NCBI GenBank assembly: GCA_024403375.1
Contig: JAKSRZ010000003.1
Location: forward strand, 1-52,274
Reading direction: 5' to 3'
Source: Lachnospiraceae bacterium
Lineage (GTDB): Bacteria > Bacillota > Clostridia > Lachnospirales > Lachnospiraceae
DNA length: 52,274 nucleotides
Shown here: positions 1 through 8,974 of the stretch, piece by piece
How the letters are laid out: every line of letters begins with the position of its first letter
Position numbering within the stretch: position 1 is the stretch's first letter
Made by a program: the position numbers and the translations under genes
The notes under the pieces: model-generated
Seen by the model: the letters and a program-made list of their open reading frames with translations, nothing else
Database searches by the model: none
Told to the model about the DNA's origin: nothing

Positions 1-1
1 C

Positions 2-1168
2 GGCTGGCACGATGCAGGCGATTTCGATTTAAGAATAGAATCCCAGACCGGAGAAATATATCATTTATCAGCTGCAGTTGAAGAGTTCAATGCTTTCTGG
101 GATGAAACGACCGTTGACCAGAACAGTAAAGTAGTGGAAATACATCAGCCGGACGGAAAGAACGATTTCCTTCAGCAGATTGAGCACGGTGCATTGTCAA
201 TCGTAGCAGGTTATAAGGCTTTGGGACGTCTCTACCACGAAATAATGTGTCAGAATTTACGTCAGTACGTTCTTCTGGGTGATCCTGTCAACATGACAAG
301 TCACATTACCGATGGACCGGATGAACGATACGTCTTCACCGAAAATAATCCTGCTAAAGAATTGCAGTCCAGTGCCCGTCTTGCGGCTGCCTACCGAGCA
401 CTGAAGGGCTACAACGATTCTCTTGCCAAGGATTGTCTTGATATCGCCATTGCCCTCTATGATCAGCTTGAAGAGCAAAACGCAGTGGGCAAAAGCGTTG
501 ATGATTCAGGTGTGGGATATTATGTAAGAACAGACAACACCCGCATACAGGCTGCCTGCGAGCTTTTCTTAAGCACCGGAGAGGAAAAGTACAGAACAAG
601 AATTCTCGGATACGTTGATTACATAAAGGAAAATGTGGATAAGGTCGGCTGGTGCGTATGCAGATGTATTGACAAGCTGCAGGACGAAGCCTTTAAGCAG
701 ACTGTAAAGGAAGCATTGATTGTCCATCAGAAGAACATTGCGAATATGTGTGCGGAAACGCCTTACCGCATCCCCTACAGACCAAATACCTGGGGTGCAG
801 GCTGGGGCATTCAGACCATGGGGGCAAAATACTATTTCCTCCACAAAGCCTTCCCGGATGTGTTCCCTGCCGATGTAATGTATGATGCATTAAACTTCAT
901 TCTCGGCTGTCACCCGGGTTCCAATACCGCATCCTTTGCTTCAGGCATCGGTGCAGTATCTCATACCATCGCCTACGGATTTAATCGTGCTGACTGGTCT
1001 TATATTCCGGGAGGCGTTTCATCCGGAACGGCACTTATTCGTCCTGATTTCCCGGAACTTCTGGAATTCCCGTTCCTCTGGCAACAAAGCGAATACGTAA
1101 TAGGAGGCGGTTCCTCCGACTATCTGTTCCTGGTTCTTGCAGTTGCCAACACCTTAAAGAACAAATAA
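2..1168 (+). CDS. GH9 family endoglucanase/cellulase, C-terminal part (5' truncated by window edge)
   Basis: The open frame runs in from the left edge, so the N-terminus (signal peptide and any Ig-like or binding module) is missing. The first visible residues, G-W-H-D-A-G-D-F-D, are the GH9 DAGD motif that supplies the nucleophilic-water-activating Asp residues. The rest follows the GH9 (alpha/alpha)6 barrel, including PYRPNTWGAGWGIQ, then NFILGCHPGSNTASF, and a C-terminal Q-S-E-Y-V-I segment whose Glu sits where the family's catalytic acid lies. GH9 enzymes cleave beta-1,4-glucan by inversion. About 388 residues are present. A GTG at 134 is an internal codon, not the start. A terminator hairpin follows directly. 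The family is clear; endo versus processive action cannot be told from this fragment. Confidence 0.9.
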   Translation, partial: GWHDAGDFDLRIESQTGEIYHLSAAVEEFNAFWDETTVDQNSKVVEIHQPDGKNDFLQQIEHGALSIVAGYKALGRLYHEIMCQNLRQYVLLGDPVNMTSHITDGPDERYVFTENNPAKELQSSARLAAAYRALKGYNDSLAKDCLDIAIALYDQLEEQNAVGKSVDDSGVGYYVRTDNTRIQAACELFLSTGEEKYRTRILGYVDYIKENVDKVGWCVCRCIDKLQDEAFKQTVKEALIVHQKNIANMCAETPYRIPYRPNTWGAGWGIQTMGAKYYFLHKAFPDVFPADVMYDALNFILGCHPGSNTASFASGIGAVSHTIAYGFNRADWSYIPGGVSSGTALIRPDFPELLEFPFLWQQSEYVIGGGSSDYLFLVLAVANTLKNK

Positions 1169-1182
1169 AATTCCCCAGTAAA

Positions 1183-1205
1183 AAAGCCCTCTTTGTGAGG
1201 GCTTT
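1183..1205. terminator. Bidirectional intrinsic terminator between GH9 and the YwaF-like gene
   Basis: A perfect 9-bp stem (AAAGCCCTC / GAGGGCTTT) with a TTTGT loop lies between convergent genes. It has A-rich sequence on the left and a T-rich tract on the right, so it can stop transcription from both sides. It touches the stop codon of the minus-strand gene. Confidence 0.85.
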
Positions 1206-1915
1206 CAGTTTTTATTTTTCCGAAACACTTTCCGTAGCCAGGCTCCTGTCAGCAGAACAATAATTCCTGCCACTTCGCTGCCGCATATCATCGCAACACT
1301 TTCAACAAACCAGCCGCATTTTTCATAGATATCATCAAGTATAAGCACATTAGGTCTTGATGGCCCCAGAAAAAACATATTGGCAGTTCCATCGGAAATC
1401 CCTGCCAGCAGGCCGTTAATGACTATGGCCGCCATGGCCAATGCCAGATAAAGCAGGGCACTGTTCCTTACATCCTTACCTTCCGGCTGCTCCCCTGTCA
1501 CCACGCAATACACGCCCAGATACAGCAAAATTGCGTGCCAGAGGGTTGAATGAATTGACAGGAGCAAATAGCTTGACAAAATATCATAGGGTATTGCAAA
1601 AGCAAATATTGCACCAAGGGTGGCAAAGGAACGCAAAAACAGATTTATCGTCTTCTGTCCTTTCCTGATAAATGGATATAATATACACAAATACATGGGC
1701 ATACTGCATAGCTGTGCAGGAAAATCCGACCACGAGTATGATGCATAAATCCGTCCCATCAATATCTGCTTCGCGATTTCAAGTAATACCAGCACCACAC
1801 CGGTGCAAAAGATTACTCTTGTTTTATTCAGTCGTTTAGTAAAGTATACGGCTATTGTCACTGACATTATTACCAAAAGGCAGAGAAGCAAATAGAGCAA
1901 ACTATATTCTCTCAT
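1205..1915 (-). CDS. YwaF/TIGR02206-family integral membrane protein
   Basis: A 236-aa protein, almost all hydrophobic, with about six or seven membrane segments. It shows the family hallmarks: a segment like F-P-A-Q-L-C-S-M-P-M-Y in the middle and a late loop resembling NMFFLGPSRPNVLILD. Members of this family (YwaF of Bacillus, TMEM164-like) are conserved membrane proteins of unknown biochemical role. The start is set at the second of two near ATGs because the AGGAGG site lies 9 bases before it; the ATG six bases upstream (1921) would leave only 3. It follows the SGNH lipoprotein gene by ~35 bases on the same strand and may be the last gene of that operon. The family call is fairly firm; the function is unknown. 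Confidence 0.75.
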   Translation of the reverse strand: MREYSLLYLLLCLLVIMSVTIAVYFTKRLNKTRVIFCTGVVLVLLEIAKQILMGRIYASYSWSDFPAQLCSMPMYLCILYPFIRKGQKTINLFLRSFATLGAIFAFAIPYDILSSYLLLSIHSTLWHAILLYLGVYCVVTGEQPEGKDVRNSALLYLALAMAAIVINGLLAGISDGTANMFFLGPSRPNVLILDDIYEKCGWFVESVAMICGSEVAGIIVLLTGAWLRKVFRKNKN

Positions 1916-1950
1916 ATGCATTGACCTCCTCTACATGAGAATCAGATTAC

Positions 1951-3621
1951 TTATCTGTATTCAACTGTATGTAATGTTTCCGTGACTTCTTGTCCTTCTG
2001 AATTCACATAACTGAAATCATAGTCTGCTACAGGATTCAAAGCAATTCCGCTTAATGATTCTCCGTATGCATCTTTGACATTGTTTTCAATCATTTCTGA
2101 AATCTTCGTAGCAATAAGCTCCGCAATCTTTCTTGACCCCATGTAAGATGAGTGCAGGCTGTCCACGCTGGTCCCTTTTGTGGCATTGAAAAGGTGATAT
2201 GTCTGCTCAACATAGCTCCTTCCCACCTTAGTATACCATTCACTTGTGAGTGCAGCGTTATCAACGAGAAAAACACCTTTCTCCTTCGCCAGTTCTCGTA
2301 TTGTTTCCGCAAAGGGGTAAAGGCCGCTGCCTTCCGGCGTTCCATACTCAGCCAGGTCCGTGCCGTTTCTGTCCTTCCAGAATTTAGCCGTCTGTTGGCT
2401 CGTCACAAGCACCGGAATAACCTTGTTTTCCAGACACCAATCAACCATCAGTGTAAGATATTCCTTCATTTCTTCCGTGCTGCTGTATGTTCTGTCGTTT
2501 ATTCCCTCTTGAATGATAAAGAAGTCACCGGGCATTGCATTATTGATTATACCCCTAAAATACATTTCGTACCAGCTTTTGGCATAAGTTCCGCCTGCTC
2601 CCAATGCATCCACCACAACTTCATCCGTTGTGTAATGGTGGAACAGCTGACCCCATCCTGTCTGTGCAGTTCCCGCAGGATATTCCCTGTCATCGAAGCG
2701 AGGATAATAGGTCTGAACGGTTGAGTCACCTGCTATATATATGTGGGTCTTTCGAGGGAAAAATTCAGAAACACGTCGAAATTCTATATAGCACATATTG
2801 CCGTCTCCAATGGACGAGAATCGTGCCACACCGCCTTCAACAACCACATCCGTAGCCGCAAATATGCGGTCATCTCCCTTTCTGTCTGTACCACCGATAC
2901 CGACATTAACGCCGAAAGCACCTTCATTAAGTCTGAGGGTGGATCGTGCCTGCTCTGCCTTTTTGACTGTAATATCATATCGCCCATTTGGCATTGCTGC
3001 CACAAAGCTGAACATTTCTGAACGCAGATTAACGCCCTTGGGATGCGTATCCACATTTCCCTCAAAGCCTGCATCCTTGGTGCGATCATATTGCTCTGTC
3101 CACGGAATATTTACGTAACCATCTTCAGGAGAACTCTTATCTTTTCCAAGGCTGAACTTCATAACAACCGAAACTTCGCCCTGTTCCACAGTCCTGTCAA
3201 AGTCTTCGTTAATGACACCATTTTCAGCCTTGACCTCTCTCTGCTCACAGGTACCGTCCTCAAACCTGACTGTCAGCAGATAATACGCATCTACGCCGAA
3301 ATTCTTCATTCCATCCACATTGACACTTACCGTTTTTTCCTTATCTGAGCATACAAACAGACGATAGTATTCCTCTTCATTGCATACCCTTTCTCCTAAA
3401 ACCTCAGGAGCAGGCGTCTCCTCAGGCTCAGCTGTGGGCGTGGGCTCAGCCGTGGGTGTAGGTTCAGCTGTTGCCATTACTGTAGGAGTAGCGGTCTCCG
3501 GTATCGCAGGCGTCTCCTGCGGTATCTCGATACCGTTTTTCGAACCACAACCTACAAAAAGTACGGTAGCAAAAACTGCTACCGTAAAAAACTGTGATAC
3601 TTTTATTGTTTTCTTACTCAT
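1951..3621 (-). CDS. SGNH/GDSL-hydrolase lipoprotein, rhamnogalacturonan acetylesterase (CE12)-like
   Basis: A 556-aa lipoprotein. The signal peptide ends in a lipobox (L-F-V-G-C, Cys25), followed by a TPTAEPTPTAEP-type linker (about 34-75), a beta-rich N-terminal domain (about 80-290), and an SGNH hydrolase domain from about 295. Block I is G-D-S-T-V with the nucleophilic Ser, then come Q-E-G-I-N-D and the C-terminal D-S-L-H pair (Asp487/His490). That GDSTV plus D-x-x-H layout is typical of rhamnogalacturonan acetylesterases, which deacetylate pectin side regions. Substrate here is inferred only. Its ATG lies within the last codons of the upstream ABC gene (8-base overlap), so translation is probably coupled to the exporter operon, an unusual partner for an acetylesterase. 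Likely outer-face, membrane-tethered. Confidence 0.75.
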   Translation of the reverse strand: MSKKTIKVSQFFTVAVFATVLFVGCGSKNGIEIPQETPAIPETATPTVMATAEPTPTAEPTPTAEPEETPAPEVLGERVCNEEEYYRLFVCSDKEKTVSVNVDGMKNFGVDAYYLLTVRFEDGTCEQREVKAENGVINEDFDRTVEQGEVSVVMKFSLGKDKSSPEDGYVNIPWTEQYDRTKDAGFEGNVDTHPKGVNLRSEMFSFVAAMPNGRYDITVKKAEQARSTLRLNEGAFGVNVGIGGTDRKGDDRIFAATDVVVEGGVARFSSIGDGNMCYIEFRRVSEFFPRKTHIYIAGDSTVQTYYPRFDDREYPAGTAQTGWGQLFHHYTTDEVVVDALGAGGTYAKSWYEMYFRGIINNAMPGDFFIIQEGINDRTYSSTEEMKEYLTLMVDWCLENKVIPVLVTSQQTAKFWKDRNGTDLAEYGTPEGSGLYPFAETIRELAKEKGVFLVDNAALTSEWYTKVGRSYVEQTYHLFNATKGTSVDSLHSSYMGSRKIAELIATKISEMIENNVKDAYGESLSGIALNPVADYDFSYVNSEGQEVTETLHTVEYR

Positions 3622-5836
3622 TATTGTTATCTGACCCTTCTGTTTTCTTGCTGTTCTGCATCTCGAGCTGGGCAGTTACAAGGCCATAATAAATGCCTTT
3701 CTTATCCATAAGTTCGTTGTGGGTTCCCACCTCAGCAATATGATGTCCGTCAATAACAACCAGTCTGTCGGCGTTTTTAAGAGTTGACAATCTGTGGGCA
3801 ATCGCAAAGGTTGTCTTTCCGGTTGTAAGTCGGTCCAGTGCAGTCTGAATCAGGTACTCGCTTTCGGTATCAAGGCTTGCTGTAGCCTCATCAAGTATCA
3901 GCAGCTTAGGCTCATTCAGAATAGCACGTGCTATGGCAATACGTTGTCTCTCACCGCCGGAAAGGTTATAGCCTCGCTCGCCTACATATGTGTTATAGCC
4001 GTCAGGAGTTTTACATATAAAATCATGAGCGTTAGCCATTTTAGCCGCTCTTATAACTTCCATTGTGGTTGCTTCAGGTCTTGCAAATTTGATGTTGTTA
4101 AGAATTGTTCCTGAGAACAGAAAAGTTTCCTGAAGTACAACACCAATCTGCGAATGATAATTTTCTGCCTTAATATCCTTAATGTTTATACCGTCAATCA
4201 GCAGCTCGCCATCGTCAATATCATACAGATGCATGATAAGGTTTATAAGTGTGGACTTACCGGTTCCGCTGGCTCCTACAAGGCCTATCATTTCGCCCTT
4301 ATTTACCTTGAGATCGATATGCTCAAGTACAGGCTCGTAGCTCTTGTATCCGAAGGTAACATTCTTAAATTCTATATCACCCTCAATGCTGTGCTCTTTG
4401 GCATTTTCGCTGTCCACAATCTTGGGTTCCTGATGCATTACGTCACTGATACGTTCAACAGATGTAACCATGTTCATGACTATACGTGGAAGATTGGAAA
4501 GCCAGCCAACATACATATACATCATGGAAGTGTAGTTTACGAACTGCATGAGTTCGCCCACTGTCTTGTCACCCTGAAGAACGCTTTTTCCGCCTGCGTA
4601 GGTAATAAGATATGTTCCGATACCCATTACGAAGTTCATAGCCGGGAAGAACACAGCCCAGAACACTTCATTTCGTTTCTGAACGGTTGCATAGCTTTCG
4701 GCAGTCTCATTGAATCGCTGTGTTTCAGCTTCTTCCTTACCATATGACTTAACAACAGCCATACCGGTAATAACATCACGCAGGTTTGAATTAATCTTAT
4801 CTTCCTTCTTTCGCTGCATGTGGAAGCGTCTGTGAATGTTCTTTCTGAAGGCTATGGAAATGCTTACGGAAACAGGAATGAACAGGAAGGAAAGCAATGC
4901 CAGCTTCCAGTCCAGAATAAGCATGTATGTAACGCTGAATACAAGCATGATAGCCACGGTAAACAGATTACAGAAGGCGTCTGCCATGAAGTTGCTGACG
5001 TTTCTTGTATCGTGAACAACTCTGTTCATAAGGTCGCCGGGTTTTCTGTCATTTATAAAGGACAGAGAAAGGAGCTGGATTTTTGCGTAAAGCTTTCTTC
5101 GCAGGTCCATACTGATTGTAGAACCCAATTTCGAACAGAAATAGTTCTTGCTGATGTTCAATGCCATGGTAAGCATCGATATGGCAAACATGGCTGCAAG
5201 GCATATAATCGCCTGACTTACGGTACCTCTTCTGTCATCGAGGACATTATCCACAAGTCTTTTCTGCACCTCAGGATTAAGGAGCGATGTAACCGCAACC
5301 ATAATCATTATGCCTATGATAAATAAAAGTTGTAGTTTATAAGGCTTAAGGAGGCGGAAAAAGTCATTCATTACGCCTTCTTTTTTCTTTGAACAATGGG
5401 GGCATTCCTTAGTACCGGGTAAAGCTCGTCCGCACTTGAAGCATGTCTTTTCATACTCCTCACTGACAATTCTTCTGGAACTACCGGCAATCAGTTCGCC
5501 ACATCCTCTTGCCACATAAGCGAAACGGGCCAGGTGCTTTGCAGAGTAGCGTACAACTACCTGTGCCTCTTTCGTAGCTTGTGGAACCACAAAAAAGATA
5601 CCACAGGATATTTCACTTTCCGCCTTAACCTCTATAAGGTCAGACAATAAGAAACTCTCCTTCAGCTCGCCCTTTTCAAGAACAAATATACGCTGTGTGG
5701 ATACAACGACAAAGGCATCCTTTATGTAATTTCCGGCAGCATCGATGTCGTAGGGAATGCAGTAGTAAATCTCCTCTTTTTTGCCCAGTCCAAGCTTCGC
5801 CTTATATTCTTTTGTCAATCCAAAATCAAGTATCAA
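3614..5836 (-). CDS. ABC exporter (fused membrane and ATPase) with PH-like and zinc-ribbon N-terminal domains
   Basis: A 740-aa half-transporter. Residues ~1-130 form a soluble beta-rich, PH-like domain; a zinc ribbon follows (C-F-K-C-G ... C-P-H-C, ~134-152); then a six-helix type IV exporter membrane domain (~165-450); and an ATPase domain with Walker A GASGTGKST, signature LSGGERQR, Walker B LLILDEAT and a switch His in A-I-A-H-R-L-S. It is a paralogue of the exporter at 6411-8777 with the same N-terminal plan, so the two probably form a heterodimer. A DUF1854 gene sits between them, 12 bases upstream. Such transporters next to DUF1854 are annotated in some genomes as cyanophycin-metabolism-associated; no cyanophycin gene is visible here. 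Substrate unknown. Confidence 0.85.
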   Translation of the reverse strand: MILDFGLTKEYKAKLGLGKKEEIYYCIPYDIDAAGNYIKDAFVVVSTQRIFVLEKGELKESFLLSDLIEVKAESEISCGIFFVVPQATKEAQVVVRYSAKHLARFAYVARGCGELIAGSSRRIVSEEYEKTCFKCGRALPGTKECPHCSKKKEGVMNDFFRLLKPYKLQLLFIIGIMIMVAVTSLLNPEVQKRLVDNVLDDRRGTVSQAIICLAAMFAISMLTMALNISKNYFCSKLGSTISMDLRRKLYAKIQLLSLSFINDRKPGDLMNRVVHDTRNVSNFMADAFCNLFTVAIMLVFSVTYMLILDWKLALLSFLFIPVSVSISIAFRKNIHRRFHMQRKKEDKINSNLRDVITGMAVVKSYGKEEAETQRFNETAESYATVQKRNEVFWAVFFPAMNFVMGIGTYLITYAGGKSVLQGDKTVGELMQFVNYTSMMYMYVGWLSNLPRIVMNMVTSVERISDVMHQEPKIVDSENAKEHSIEGDIEFKNVTFGYKSYEPVLEHIDLKVNKGEMIGLVGASGTGKSTLINLIMHLYDIDDGELLIDGINIKDIKAENYHSQIGVVLQETFLFSGTILNNIKFARPEATTMEVIRAAKMANAHDFICKTPDGYNTYVGERGYNLSGGERQRIAIARAILNEPKLLILDEATASLDTESEYLIQTALDRLTTGKTTFAIAHRLSTLKNADRLVVIDGHHIAEVGTHNELMDKKGIYYGLVTAQLEMQNSKKTEGSDNNNE

Positions 5837-5847
5837 AGCCGGTCCTC

Positions 5848-6393
5848 CTACAGGAACAAATCAAGTTTCTTACGCTCGTTGGCAGAAAGCTTCATAATGT
5901 CAGGAATTTCAAATCTGTTTTCGTCCAGATCAGTAATAATAACACGTGTTTCAGAAAGATGAACCACTGCACCGCCACCCATATGAATTGTAAAGCGGCA
6001 TTCACCTCTGTCGGTAAGTACATCAAAATATGCAAATCCATGGAGGTCTTTGATATTGATAATCTTTGTAATGACAGGTGTAAAGTATCTGAGGTTAAGC
6101 TGTTCCAGAAGCAGTGCTCTTGTTTCTGCATCTATCTTGGACATATCCTCAATAATTCCGATCTCCTTTGAACGTTCCTCAACAGTTCTGATTGAAATAT
6201 AGTGTTCCGGATCCGTAAAGGGGAACATTCTTACAACCTGTACTCGAGGATACTCTTCCTCTTTCACCTTAAGTCCGGCAAAGCCTCCCTTTGTTCTGAA
6301 AAACTTTGCTTCCGCAGGATTAAGGATGTTTATCTTAAGCATTTCCTCGGTTTCTTTTTCCATCTGTTCAAGATTAAATTCTTTATCTTCCAT
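5848..6393 (-). CDS. DUF1854 family protein, partner of the two ABC exporters
   Basis: A 181-aa soluble acidic protein without signal peptide or membrane segment. It shows the DUF1854 pattern: V-R-M-F-P-F-T-D-P-E-H-Y-I-S-I-R near residue 55, then K-E-I-G-I-I-E-D, then L-R-Y-F-T-P-V-I-T-K-I near 103, and an L-D-E-N-R-F-E-I-P-D ending. The family is repeatedly found beside ABC exporters and has no settled biochemical role. Its place between two paralogous exporters, with 12- and 17-base gaps, argues that the three proteins act together, perhaps with DUF1854 as a cytoplasmic regulatory subunit. That last point is inference. Confidence 0.8.
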   Translation of the reverse strand: MEDKEFNLEQMEKETEEMLKINILNPAEAKFFRTKGGFAGLKVKEEEYPRVQVVRMFPFTDPEHYISIRTVEERSKEIGIIEDMSKIDAETRALLLEQLNLRYFTPVITKIINIKDLHGFAYFDVLTDRGECRFTIHMGGGAVVHLSETRVIITDLDENRFEIPDIMKLSANERKKLDLFL

Positions 6394-6410
6394 ATCGTTC
6401 CTCGAATAAT

Positions 6411-8777
6411 TTATTCCTTAAGTGCAAGTGCCTTTGTCTGGAGTTCCATAAGCTTATAATATGTGCCTCGAAGTGCCTCCAGCTCTGCATGGGTTCCTCG
6501 TTCCGTAATCTCGCCATTATCAATGACGCACAGGAAATCTGCATCACGAAGCGTTGACAGACGATGAGCAATGTATATTGTTGTTCGTCCCTTTATCAGG
6601 TAATTGATACTTGCCTGTATTGCACGCTCAGTTTCGGTATCTACAGATGCTGTTGCCTCATCCAGAATAAGAATTTTGGGATCGGCAAGAATTGCTCTCG
6701 CAATTGAAATACGCTGTCTCTCTCCTCCTGAAAGCTGGCGGCCTGATGAACCTACAACCGTATTATAGCCGTCCGGCATTCTGAGAATGAAATCATGGGC
6801 ACTGGCAAGCTTCGCCGCCCTTATTATCTCCGCCTTTGCAGCGTTGGGATTTGCATATGCGATATTTTCTTCAATGGTTCCCATGAAGATATATGTTTCC
6901 TGCGAAACCATGGCAACATTTCTTCTAAGATCATGGAAGGAAATGTGCTTTATATCGATACCATCAAACAGTATCTGTCCTTCGTTGGGGTCGTACATAC
7001 GTGAAATCAGGTTTACCAGTGTTGTCTTGCCGGCTCCGGAACGTCCCACAATACCAAGCATACTGCCTGCCGGAATATTCAGGCTCACATTCTTAAGCAC
7101 CGGTCTGTTGATTTCATAGCCGAAGGTTACATTCCTAAGTTCAATGTCTCCCTTAGGATTATCCAAAGGAACGGGATTCTCGTCTTCAAGTATTTCCGGT
7201 ACTGCATCGATTATTTCGAACATTCTCTGAGCCGCGTTCATACTATCGGACCAGCTTCTGAAAACTCTGGACATGAATCGCATGGGACCATCAAGCTGAT
7301 TTGTATAGCCTATGAAGGTAACCAGAATACCGAGGGCCATTGTTCCTTTATTCAGTATAAAGAACGCACCCATGCACCATATAATGATTCCCGCTGCATT
7401 ATGAGTTAACTGGAATATTGCCGAGAAAATGTTGTCCAGTCTTACAATGGACATTTCAGTATCCTTAAGTCGTGTGTTTGCAGAAGAGAATCTGTGCTCT
7501 TCCTTCTTTTCCTGACCGAAGGCCTTAACTACTCTCGCACCGGTAAGGTTATCATTTACCTGGTTATTTACGGATCGTTCCGCTCTGTGGCGTCTTCCGA
7601 ATGCATTCCAGAATTTGGGTCTGAACTTAAATGAGAATATGAAGGATATCGGCAACAGGAACATTGAGGCCAGTGCCATCTGCCAGTTAATTCTCACCAT
7701 TACGAGGACCGTTGTAACCAAAGTAATGGAATGAATAAATATGTAAGGTACATCATCTATGAAGAAGGATGTTACTCGGTCAGCATCGTTAAGTACACGG
7801 GTCATAAGAGATCCGGTCTGTCTGTTCTTAAAGAAGCTTATGGAGAGTTTTCCCATAGAGTCAAAAATGCTCTTCTTCATATCGCAGACAACGTCCGCAA
7901 CTATTTTCGCTGTTGTGGCACCCTGCAAAATATTAAGTAACTGCTGAACCAGCTTTGCTGCAAACATGGTAATTATTACAAGCAGCAGTGCAGTCATTAT
8001 ATTGGCATTTCTCAGTCCGATATTGGGCAGAAATTCCAGGTTTTTCTTTAATACGTAATCATAAAGCACTGTACCGTTAAGATATGGCCACACCAGGTTT
8101 AATGCAGCAACCAGTGTGTACATGATAATAAGGGCAACAATACGTATTTTGTATGGTCCGAAGTACTTTAGTGTACGTGTAAATATTGTTTTCCTGTCGA
8201 TGCAATGAGGACAGACCTTACGCTCCGGATTCGGGTACATTCTTCCGCACTTGGGGCAGTAGTCTTCACCTTCACCATCTCCGCCTCTGCCGTGCCCATG
8301 AGGGCCTCCGAATCCGCGTCCCGGTCCACCGGGGCCTTCACCCTTCTCTTCCTTCCCCGGAAGATGGGCGAACTCACGAGAAAGCTTGAACATACTCTTT
8401 CTATGAAGATTCGAGAATACCGTCAGCGTTCTTTCCACATCCTCGTTATCGGTTATTACAAGCAGACTGCAGGCAACCTGAGGCTCTATGGTAAGCTTCT
8501 TGTAATCATCTGCCGGGAAACGTCTTACATGCCATTCCTTATCGTCCTCTGTATCCTCATCCTTCTTAACAATGGCTCCCTTAAAAAGGTGCACCTGCTT
8601 ACTGTCGGATTCGCTTGCAAACACATAAAGTGCCTTGGATGTAAGCACAACATACCCGTCCGCATACTCACAAGCCACGTTCATATCAGACGCCGAGGAG
8701 GCAATTATTTCTTCGTCGGCTTCACCGTTTTCTCTTATCAGTTTTTCTATTTTTTTAGGAATCTTTACTTCTTTCAT
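6411..8777 (-). CDS. ABC exporter with N-terminal sensor-like domain, Gly/His-rich stretch and zinc ribbon
   Basis: A 788-aa half-transporter and first gene of the operon. Residues ~1-140 form a PH-like soluble domain. A Gly/Pro/His-rich segment (~142-170, G-G-P-H-G-H-G-R-G-G) could bind metal. A zinc ribbon follows (C-P-K-C-G ... C-P-H-C, ~173-192), then the six-helix membrane domain and an ATPase domain with Walker A G-R-S-G-A-G-K-T-T, signature LSGGERQR, Walker B ILILDEAT and the His switch in Y-I-A-H-R-L-S. Both this protein and the 740-aa paralogue keep the main ATPase motifs, so both sites may be active. A promoter lies just upstream, and translation begins 4 bases after a GGGAGAAG ribosome site. 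Substrate cannot be read from sequence. Confidence 0.85.
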   Translation of the reverse strand: MKEVKIPKKIEKLIRENGEADEEIIASSASDMNVACEYADGYVVLTSKALYVFASESDSKQVHLFKGAIVKKDEDTEDDKEWHVRRFPADDYKKLTIEPQVACSLLVITDNEDVERTLTVFSNLHRKSMFKLSREFAHLPGKEEKGEGPGGPGRGFGGPHGHGRGGDGEGEDYCPKCGRMYPNPERKVCPHCIDRKTIFTRTLKYFGPYKIRIVALIIMYTLVAALNLVWPYLNGTVLYDYVLKKNLEFLPNIGLRNANIMTALLLVIITMFAAKLVQQLLNILQGATTAKIVADVVCDMKKSIFDSMGKLSISFFKNRQTGSLMTRVLNDADRVTSFFIDDVPYIFIHSITLVTTVLVMVRINWQMALASMFLLPISFIFSFKFRPKFWNAFGRRHRAERSVNNQVNDNLTGARVVKAFGQEKKEEHRFSSANTRLKDTEMSIVRLDNIFSAIFQLTHNAAGIIIWCMGAFFILNKGTMALGILVTFIGYTNQLDGPMRFMSRVFRSWSDSMNAAQRMFEIIDAVPEILEDENPVPLDNPKGDIELRNVTFGYEINRPVLKNVSLNIPAGSMLGIVGRSGAGKTTLVNLISRMYDPNEGQILFDGIDIKHISFHDLRRNVAMVSQETYIFMGTIEENIAYANPNAAKAEIIRAAKLASAHDFILRMPDGYNTVVGSSGRQLSGGERQRISIARAILADPKILILDEATASVDTETERAIQASINYLIKGRTTIYIAHRLSTLRDADFLCVIDNGEITERGTHAELEALRGTYYKLMELQTKALALKE

Positions 8778-8793
8778 GCTTCTTCTCCCTAAT

Positions 8794-8823
8794 AGTATAC
8801 CTATTTTACTATAAGCATTTCAA
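8794..8823 (-). promoter_or_regulatory. Promoter of the ABC/DUF1854 operon
   Basis: Read on the minus strand: -35 TTGAAA (8818-8823), an 18-base spacer and -10 TATACT (8794-8799), ending 16 bases before the exporter ATG. The untranslated leader is therefore only a few bases long. Confidence 0.6.
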
Positions 8824-8917
8824 AACGAAAAAACAACCTAATTAAATCTTATTTTTATGCATTTTCTGCTTTATTCTTTTTTGCATTTATGCTACTGTAT
8901 CCTTATACTTTTACAGA

Positions 8918-8947
8918 TTGTATATTACTCGAATATTCTTGTATAAT
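8918..8947 (+). promoter_or_regulatory. Promoter of the WYL regulator
   Basis: -35 TTGTAT (8918-8923), an 18-base spacer and a perfect TATAAT (8942-8947), 27 bases before the chosen ATG. It is divergent from the exporter promoter about 95 bases away, so the regulator could act on both. Confidence 0.6.
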
Positions 8948-8974
8948 TCTATTCTGAACATCAGGGAGGCTGAA

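Noticed and set aside
4154..4747. Long open frame (197 codons) on the plus strand opposite the ABC exporter
   Set aside because: It is antisense to clear ATPase and membrane-domain motifs, has no ribosome site and reads as low-complexity shadow translation.
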